Under the pieces are notes generated by a model. That model saw only the letters and a program-made list of their open reading frames with translations, was not told the origin of the DNA and did not search any database. From NCBI RefSeq assembly GCF_002304005.1, contig NZ_MRCQ01000003.1, positions 310,001-374,000 of the forward strand: 64,000 nt of DNA. Reading direction: 5' to 3'. The DNA is from Flavobacterium sp. ACN6. GTDB lineage: Bacteria; Bacteroidota; Bacteroidia; Flavobacteriales; Flavobacteriaceae. Positions 58,168 through 64,000 of this stretch are shown here, one piece after another. Each line of letters begins with the position of its first letter. Position 1 is the stretch's first letter. A program made the position numbers and the translations under genes.

Positions 58168-58791
58168 ATGAAATTATTACCTATTTCTATTCTGTTTTTT
58201 CTTTTTATTTCATGCAAGCAAAAGGAAACACAAAACATTGCTATTTTAAATAAAGAACAGCCAAAAGATTTTGCAGAAAGATTATCTGAAGCGGCAATTT
58301 CAATAATTGATCCGTCTATACATTATGACCCGTCATATTTTAAAATTGATTACCCAAATGGCGATGTCCCAAAGGGCAAAGGGGTTTGTACCGATGTAAT
58401 AATTCGTTCCTATCGAAAATTAGGCATAGATCTGCAAAAAGAAGTTCACGAAGATATGCTGGAAAATTTTTCTCTTTATCCAAATCTTAAAAAATGGGGA
58501 ATGACCAAAACGGACACAAATATTGATCATAGACGAGTTCCGAACCTAGAAATTTTCTTTGAAAGAAAAGGAACTAAATTACCTGTAACCCAAAATCCAA
58601 AAGATTATCAAACCGGAGAACTTGTAACTTGGATGATAAGTAATAAACTGCCACATATTGGAATTGTAACTAACAAAAAATCTTCTGACGGAAAACGAAA
58701 TCTAATTGTTCACAACGTTAGAGGCGGACAAGTGCTGGAAGATTGTTTGTTTGATTATACAATTGTGGGACATTTTAAATATTCCAATTAA
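58168..58791 (+). CDS. DUF1287 domain lipoprotein
   Basis: A 207-residue lipoprotein (signal MKLLPISILFFLFISC, lipid cysteine at 16). The DUF1287 domain has GVCTDVIIRSYRKLGIDLQ with a possible catalytic cysteine, HRRVPNLEIFF, and LPHIGIVTNK with a histidine, an arrangement similar to NlpC/P60-like cysteine peptidases or amidases. The biochemical role is unknown. It is followed immediately by a heptamer array. Confidence 0.85.
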   Translation: MKLLPISILFFLFISCKQKETQNIAILNKEQPKDFAERLSEAAISIIDPSIHYDPSYFKIDYPNGDVPKGKGVCTDVIIRSYRKLGIDLQKEVHEDMLENFSLYPNLKKWGMTKTDTNIDHRRVPNLEIFFERKGTKLPVTQNPKDYQTGELVTWMISNKLPHIGIVTNKKSSDGKRNLIVHNVRGGQVLEDCLFDYTIVGHFKYSN

Positions 58792-58859
58792 GATTCTAAA
58801 TCTCAAAATCCAAATTCCAAAAATCCAAATTCCAAATTCCAAATTCCAAATTCCAAACT
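58790..58859. repeat. Period-7 array (consensus CCAAATT), ten heptamers
   Basis: Starting at the DUF1287 stop codon, words keep a 7-nt phase: AAGATTC, TAAATCT, CAAAATC, CAAATTC, CAAAAAT, then CCAAATT four times perfectly (58825-58852) and CCAAACT. Earlier words are degenerate and later ones perfect. No reverse-complement half is seen here. Confidence 0.8.
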
Positions 58860-58864
58860 AAAAA

Positions 58865-58893
58865 AATGCCGATTGTTTAACACAATCGGCATT
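58865..58893 (-). terminator. Intrinsic terminator of mpl
   Basis: AATGCCGATTGT (58865-58876) pairs with ACAATCGGCATT (58882-58893), a 12-bp perfect stem with a 5-nt loop; on the minus strand six T follow. It lies 34 nt after the mpl stop and sits between the heptamer and octamer arrays. Confidence 0.88.
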
Positions 58894-58934
58894 ATCTAAT
58901 TATCTAATTATCAAATTGACACATTATCTAATTA
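58891..58934. repeat. Period-8 array overlapping the mpl stop codon
   Basis: On the plus strand: ATTATCTA, ATTATCTA, ATTATCAA, ATTGACAC, ATTATCTA, then ATTA. Five words in strict 8-nt phase. The last full unit overlaps the mpl stop (58928-58930) and the array abuts the terminator stem. Confidence 0.75.
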
Positions 58935-60283
58935 AATAGACCTTTAACTTCATCAAAATTTAGACCTCCGTAATTTCCTGAACTCATTAGTAAAAGTGCA
59001 GAATTTTCTAAATTTAAATGGAATAAATATTCTTTAAACTCAGCTGGATTAGTATAAATAATTAAATCTTTTCTATTAAATGCCGTTGCAATCTGTTCGT
59101 AAGTTACTTCTTCCAATTGCTTAATTTTTACCGCATCTGGCGAATAAAAAACAACTGCAACATCGGCATATTCTAAAGCACCTTCATATTCTTTCAAAAA
59201 GGCAGCATTTAAACTACTGTAGGTATGCAATTCTAAACAAGCCACTAAAGTTCTGTTTGGATATTGTTCTTTTACCGCTTTCGTTGTTGCAGCAACTTTA
59301 CTTGGCGAATGCGCAAAATCTTTATAAGCGACTTTTCCTTTTCCTTCAGCAATTTTTTCCAAACGTTTAGATGCTCCTTTGAAACTTGCAATTGCTTCAT
59401 AAAAATCTTCTTCATCAACTCCCATATTTTGGCAGATCCATTTTGCTCCGGCCAAATTATTCAAGTTGTGCGCTCCAAAAACTTCAATCGGCATATCGCC
59501 TTCTGGTGTTTTTAGTAATGTTACGCCGTCACTCACAGAATATTCTGGAGTTGAATACGCAATTTTTCTTATCGGATTTGTTGCTGCTTCAGAAACACGT
59601 TTTACTTCTGGATCATTTTCATTATAAACCAATATTCCTCCATTCGTAATTTTTTGAATAAAAATCTCAAACTGTTCTACATAATTTTCATACGTTGGAA
59701 AAACATTAATATGATCCCAGGCAATTCCTGAAATTAAAGCAATATTTGGCTGATACAAATGAAATTTAGGACGTCTGTCAATTGGTGAAGATAAATATTC
59801 GTCACCTTCCAAAACCATAAAATCATTTTCTTCGGTCAAATGCACCATGGTGTCAAAACCTTCCAACTGCGCTCCTACCATATAATCTACAGCGATATTA
59901 TGGTAATGCATTACATGCAGAATCATTGATGTAATGGTCGTTTTTCCGTGAGAACCTCCAATTACAACGCGAGTTTTGTTTTTAGACTGCTCGTATAAAA
60001 ATTCAGGATACGAATATATTTTCAATCCTAATTCCTGTGCTTTTAACAATTCTGGATTATCAGCTTTTGCGTGCATTCCTAAAATAACAGCCTCAATATC
60101 TGAAGTAATTTTTTCTGGAAACCAGCCCATTTCTGCAGGAAGAATTCCTTTTTTTTCTAATCTTGATTTTGAAGGTTCAAAAATAGCATCATCGCTTCCT
60201 GTAACCTGATATCCTTTATTATGTAATGCTAATGCAAGGTTGTGCATAGCGCTTCCGCCAATGGCGATGAAATGTGTCTTCAT
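58928..60283 (-). CDS. mpl: UDP-N-acetylmuramate:L-Ala-gamma-D-Glu-mDAP ligase (Mpl type)
   Basis: A 451-residue Mur ligase. N-terminal MKTHFIAIGGSAMHNLALALH, ATP-binding GGSHGKTTITSMIL (about 110-123), EGDEYLSS and GIAWDHINVFPTY in the central domain, and a C-terminal domain with AHSPSKVAATTKAV. Mpl re-attaches recycled murein tripeptide to UDP-MurNAc; MurC is closely related but starts and ends differently. It begins 224 nt from the macroglobulin gene, divergently. Confidence 0.9.
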   Translation of the reverse strand: MKTHFIAIGGSAMHNLALALHNKGYQVTGSDDAIFEPSKSRLEKKGILPAEMGWFPEKITSDIEAVILGMHAKADNPELLKAQELGLKIYSYPEFLYEQSKNKTRVVIGGSHGKTTITSMILHVMHYHNIAVDYMVGAQLEGFDTMVHLTEENDFMVLEGDEYLSSPIDRRPKFHLYQPNIALISGIAWDHINVFPTYENYVEQFEIFIQKITNGGILVYNENDPEVKRVSEAATNPIRKIAYSTPEYSVSDGVTLLKTPEGDMPIEVFGAHNLNNLAGAKWICQNMGVDEEDFYEAIASFKGASKRLEKIAEGKGKVAYKDFAHSPSKVAATTKAVKEQYPNRTLVACLELHTYSSLNAAFLKEYEGALEYADVAVVFYSPDAVKIKQLEEVTYEQIATAFNRKDLIIYTNPAEFKEYLFHLNLENSALLLMSSGNYGGLNFDEVKGLFN

Positions 60284-60290
60284 TGAATAC

Positions 60291-60362
60291 GTTGAATCGT
60301 TTAGATGTTGAACCGTTTATTCGATAAAACGAATACACAATTCAACGATTAAACCGGTTAAT
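60291..60362. repeat. Period-8 array with inverted symmetry (nine octamers)
   Basis: Plus strand, strict 8-nt phase: GTTGAATC, GTTTAGAT, GTTGAACC, GTTTATTC, then GATAAAAC, GAATACAC, AATTCAAC, GATTAAAC, CGGTTAAT. The first four fit GTTKAWYC-like; units five to eight are its reverse complement (GATTAAAC is the complement of GTTTAATC). It lies between divergent mpl and the macroglobulin gene, 8 nt from the mpl start codon. Confidence 0.82.
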
Positions 60363-60507
60363 TATTTTTCAAAAATAAGGAAATATAGTATGCTCTATTT
60401 GGTTTTAAAAATAAATTATTAATTTGTACGAAAATTATTTTTAAAAATAATTTTAAATTTTCCCAACTAATCAGCAAATTAATTCATCTATAGATTAAAA
60501 CTTTCTT

Positions 60508-63500
60508 ATGAAAAATATACTTTTTGTATTCTTATTAATTTCAACAGTACTTTTTGGTCAGCAAAATGATAAAAAATGGGCAAAAGCAATAGCATTTGAA
60601 AACGAAGGCAAAATAAAATCTGCAAATGAAGTTGTAGCAAAAATCTACAAAAGATCTGTATCTAAAAAAGATGAAGTGCAGATGATAAAATGCTTCTTTT
60701 ATCAGTCAAAATATTTGCAGGTACTCGATGAAAATTCAAAAAGTAAAATTATCGAAAATCTTAAAACCGATATTAATCGCGTTTCTATTCCTTCAAAAGC
60801 AATTTTGAATTTAATTTACGCCAAATACCTAAAAGATTATTCTGATTACGATTACACTATTGTAATGGATTCAACCGAAGTAGAGGTTGACGAAGCAGCA
60901 ACTGTTGTTGATTCTGCAGCTGTTGTAGATTATGGTGACACCGCAATTGATTCTGTAGAAGTTCCGCATTCAGATTATGTTCCTCAAATTTCTACACCGG
61001 AAGAAGATAATGTTCTAGCTTTTGAAAAAACATTAGAAAATGAAGCCGTATTAAAAGCGACTCCTTTAAGTAAATATGAAGCTATTTTTGAGTTTTCTTC
61101 TTTAGAAAAATTTAAAGAAGAAACTTTATGGGATTTTTTACTAAAAGAAAACATCGAATTTTATACAGAAAAAATAAACAGCTGGGATATTCGAGCCAGT
61201 GATTTCTTAGTCTATAAAGAACAATTACTAGGAAACTCTGCGTTGTTTACAAAACTCAATCTTGACTTTATCGAAGATGCAAACATTAAAAAAGTGTTGT
61301 CTTTGTACCAAAAAAAAGAAACGAATAAACCTTCACTCAAAAATCAATTTGATCGTGCAAAATTTTGTTATACTTACCTAACAAAAGACCCTTTTGATTA
61401 TTATGCATTTTTAGACAAACTTGAAAAACAAGTTAAGGATAAAGATCTTATTCAAGATATTAAATTAGACAAAGCCATTTTTTTAACCGATAATGCTTCA
61501 AAAAAAACAAAGCCAAATAATAACATCGAAGCGCTTGTTATTCTAGAAGAAATCATAAAGATTAATGACAAATCGAATATTGCAAAAATTGCTTCAATAC
61601 AAAAAAAACAAATTCTTACTAAAGAGTTGTCGATCGAACTTTTGCAAAACAGTTACAAAAACGAAAATACTAGAGCTTTAATTCGTTTCAAAAACATAAA
61701 TAGTGCCATAGTATCTTTTTACAAAATTGCTCAATCTAAAACAGTTGAGTTTTATGATTTATCTGAAATCAAAAAAGACAGTTTAGTAAATTCAATTCTT
61801 AAAAAACAAACTAAAATTAGTTCTGAAACTTACAATCTTCCGAACAAAAATGATTATTACGAATCGTCTACAGAAATAATACTGCCAAAACTGGAAATAG
61901 GACATTATTTGGTTTATGTAGAAAGCGATTCTGAAATAAAAAACAAAAAAGCAGAAGGTTATCAAATTATCACGGTTTCAAATTTGTCTACTCTTGTTTC
62001 AAAAAATGATCAAACCGAGACATATCAGGTTCTGCATCGAAAAACAGGAAAACCTCTCGAAAATGTTACCATTGAATTTGCGACTAAAATTGTGAAAACA
62101 GATGCAAGCGGAAAAGCATCTTTTGAAGTTTCCAGTAACGATTTGTACTATGGAATCGTTAAACTTTCAAAAGGTAATGACACGATTGTGTTTCACAAAA
62201 ATTACATTCGAAATACAGAAATTTATAAACTTTCCAGTGATGAAAAACCAAGCGGTAAAGTGCAGTTTTATTTAGATCGCGCCATTTACAGACCTGGCCA
62301 GACGGTTTATTATAAAGGAATTGCTATTCAAAAAAACAATAACAAAACTAGCATTAACGCAAATACATCATTCAAAATTCTGGTTACAGATGTTAATTAT
62401 CAGAACATAAAAGAATTTGAGATAAAAACGAATGAATACGGTTCATTTTCTGGTGAATTTATATTGCCTAAAAACGGATTGACAGGTTCTTTTCATATTA
62501 AAGCACAAAGACCTGATAAAATCGCAGACAGCAATATTGATTATTGGAATAATGTACAATTAGAAAACTCTACCCAATACTTTACTGTCGAGGAATATAA
62601 ACGTCCAAAATTTGAAGTCACTTTTGATACTAAAAAAGAAAGCTCTCAATTGAACCAGCCAATTAAGGTTAAAGGAAACGCAATAGCTTTTGTCGGAAGT
62701 AATATTTCTGACGCAATTGTAAAATATTCTGTAACGAGATACACCACCTTTTCTAGAAATTATTATGGAGGAGATAATAATGAAACTTTAGCTGTCGGTG
62801 AAACAAAAACTGATGCATCAGGTAAATTTAGCATTGATTTTACCGCGTTACCGCCGAAAAACAACCTTAAAGAAAAATTACCCGTTTTCAATTATAAAAT
62901 TGAGGCTACCGTTACAGATATAAACGGCGAAACGCATTCGGCAGAAACTACTGTAAAAATTGGTTATCATGATTTGATCTTAAACGCTCAGATTCCGAAT
63001 AAAATTGAAACCAAAAATAAAAACGAAATAATTTTAAATAGCACCAATTTAAACGGGGAATTTTTAGCTGCAAAAGGCGAAATTAAATTATATTTTGTGA
63101 GTCCGTTATCTAATAAATTTAAAAGCAGAGTTTTAGATGAACCTGAAGTTCAAACTATTTCAGACCAAGAACTTGAGAAACTATTTCCTTATGAGATTTT
63201 AAAAGAAGATACACTTTCAAAATCTAACAAAACTTTACTTTTTTCAAAAAACATTGATACTCAAAAAGACAAAAAATTAGTACTCGATTTTATTTCGAAT
63301 TATAAATCTGGGAACTACCAAATTGTATTTTCTGCCAGAGACAGTTTTGATAATCCGATAGAAACTACCACGAATTTTAGTCTTAAACAAAGTAAAGACA
63401 AATTTAATCCAAGTAAATTATTTACTGCCGAACAGCTCAATAATGATCCGAAAAAAGATGGTTTTGTTCTTCTAAAATTATTATCAGTTATTCCCGAATT

Positions 63501-64000
63501 ATACATTACAGCGAATGCAAATTATAATAACAAAGTTTATTTTGAAAATAATATTTATTTACAAAACCACGAAACAACGGTTAAAATACCTCTAAAAAAT
63601 GAATTCGAAAATCAAGTACGATTAACATTTGAAAGTGTTTTTGAAAATGACGCTTTTACAACTGACCTTTCTGTTGCTCTAAAAACACAACAGCCGAAAT
63701 TAGAATGGAGCGTAGAAAGCTTTAGAAGCAAGTTACAACCTGGAACTGCAGAAAATTGGTCATTTAAATTAAACGGTCTTTATACAAAAAATGAAGCAGA
63801 AGTATTGGCGTCTATGTACGACAGTTCTTTAGATCAATTTGCAAAAGAAGACTGGAATCCGTTAAATGTAAATCGTTACAATTATAATAGTGCAATCTAT
63901 AAAACAAAAGTAGGTTTTGACGTGACATATCTTTCTGTAGAAAACTTAAACGAAAGATTACCTTTTTCAAGACTTACTAATGAAGAGATAAGATTAAAAT
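60508..64000 (+). CDS. Alpha-2-macroglobulin-like protein (partial, 3' end beyond window)
   Basis: Open from the ATG at 60508 to the window edge (1164 codons seen), read directly from the sequence. Signal peptide MKNILFVFLLISTVLFGQ; an acidic stretch with repeated Asp/Val (about 130-160); then a long helical and strand-rich region; an MG2-type macroglobulin domain with LDRAIYRPGQTVYYKG (about 590-605) and FTVEEYKRPKFEV starting the next MG domain (about 690). Thioester CxEQ and the bait region are not reached. Bacterial members trap proteases in the periplasm, often next to pbpC; the downstream gene is not visible. Confidence 0.85.
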   Translation, partial: MKNILFVFLLISTVLFGQQNDKKWAKAIAFENEGKIKSANEVVAKIYKRSVSKKDEVQMIKCFFYQSKYLQVLDENSKSKIIENLKTDINRVSIPSKAILNLIYAKYLKDYSDYDYTIVMDSTEVEVDEAATVVDSAAVVDYGDTAIDSVEVPHSDYVPQISTPEEDNVLAFEKTLENEAVLKATPLSKYEAIFEFSSLEKFKEETLWDFLLKENIEFYTEKINSWDIRASDFLVYKEQLLGNSALFTKLNLDFIEDANIKKVLSLYQKKETNKPSLKNQFDRAKFCYTYLTKDPFDYYAFLDKLEKQVKDKDLIQDIKLDKAIFLTDNASKKTKPNNNIEALVILEEIIKINDKSNIAKIASIQKKQILTKELSIELLQNSYKNENTRALIRFKNINSAIVSFYKIAQSKTVEFYDLSEIKKDSLVNSILKKQTKISSETYNLPNKNDYYESSTEIILPKLEIGHYLVYVESDSEIKNKKAEGYQIITVSNLSTLVSKNDQTETYQVLHRKTGKPLENVTIEFATKIVKTDASGKASFEVSSNDLYYGIVKLSKGNDTIVFHKNYIRNTEIYKLSSDEKPSGKVQFYLDRAIYRPGQTVYYKGIAIQKNNNKTSINANTSFKILVTDVNYQNIKEFEIKTNEYGSFSGEFILPKNGLTGSFHIKAQRPDKIADSNIDYWNNVQLENSTQYFTVEEYKRPKFEVTFDTKKESSQLNQPIKVKGNAIAFVGSNISDAIVKYSVTRYTTFSRNYYGGDNNETLAVGETKTDASGKFSIDFTALPPKNNLKEKLPVFNYKIEATVTDINGETHSAETTVKIGYHDLILNAQIPNKIETKNKNEIILNSTNLNGEFLAAKGEIKLYFVSPLSNKFKSRVLDEPEVQTISDQELEKLFPYEILKEDTLSKSNKTLLFSKNIDTQKDKKLVLDFISNYKSGNYQIVFSARDSFDNPIETTTNFSLKQSKDKFNPSKLFTAEQLNNDPKKDGFVLLKLLSVIPELYITANANYNNKVYFENNIYLQNHETTVKIPLKNEFENQVRLTFESVFENDAFTTDLSVALKTQQPKLEWSVESFRSKLQPGTAENWSFKLNGLYTKNEAEVLASMYDSSLDQFAKEDWNPLNVNRYNYNSAIYKTKVGFDVTYLSVENLNERLPFSRLTNEEIRLK

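Overview
The window looks like chromosomal DNA of a low-GC member of the Bacteroidota, most likely Flavobacterium or a close relative. Reasons: a SusC/SusD pair, a UpxY-type antiterminator, A-rich regions before start codons instead of clear Shine-Dalgarno sites, and several promoters of the form TTTG/TTG-N19-20-TAnnTTTG, which is the Bacteroidetes sigma-ABfr type.

Layout. (1) 1-19019, all on the minus strand: a surface-polysaccharide locus. Transcription runs from the Wza export lipoprotein and Wzc tyrosine kinase (right end) through UDP-sugar enzymes (WbpP/TviC-like epimerase, UDP-glucose dehydrogenase), the UpxY antiterminator, a terminator and a new promoter, then TviB-like dehydrogenase, ManC, RfbB, a second export module (six-SLBB protein plus kinase-less chain-length protein), and an AT-rich decoration cassette (SDR, ATP-grasp, HAD, NeuD-like acetyltransferase, acyltransferase-3, RffA/WecE aminotransferase) ending in a truncated Wzx flippase. 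No glycosyltransferase lies in the window; they should be to the left. (2) 19089-27020: housekeeping genes recR, a CoA-binding protein, marC, two guanidino-group-modifying enzymes (CtlX-like and DDAH-like), gltA, eno, carA. (3) 27268-44740: the ribosomal superoperons, minus strand. rpsL-rpsG-fusA-rpsJ form one unit ended by a strong terminator. rplC-rplD-...-rplQ, with secY, infA, rpmJ and rpoA, form another unit with its own promoter. (4) 44916-64000: mixed accessory and housekeeping genes: an Omp85-like protein, a SusC/SusD pair, an RNA 2'-O-methyltransferase, DUF2490, rhomboid protease, rarA, yjjG-like, radC, DUF1287, mpl, and the N-terminal two thirds or so of a large alpha-2-macroglobulin-like protein that runs off the window.

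How they work together. The first region builds and exports a capsule or exopolysaccharide probably containing HexNAcA or GlcA-type acidic sugars, mannose-derived residues, and a 4-amino-4,6-dideoxyhexose that may be acylated. The second and third are core metabolism and translation.

The most unusual signal is not a gene. Five intergenic segments (22021-22083, 44257-44347, 58790-58859, 58891-58934, 60291-60362) are each built of degenerate 7-nt or 8-nt words kept in strict phase. In three of them the words turn to the reverse complement halfway, giving inverted symmetry although the words themselves differ from site to site. I see no coding explanation for them. No tRNA, rRNA, CRISPR array, insertion sequence or prophage was seen.
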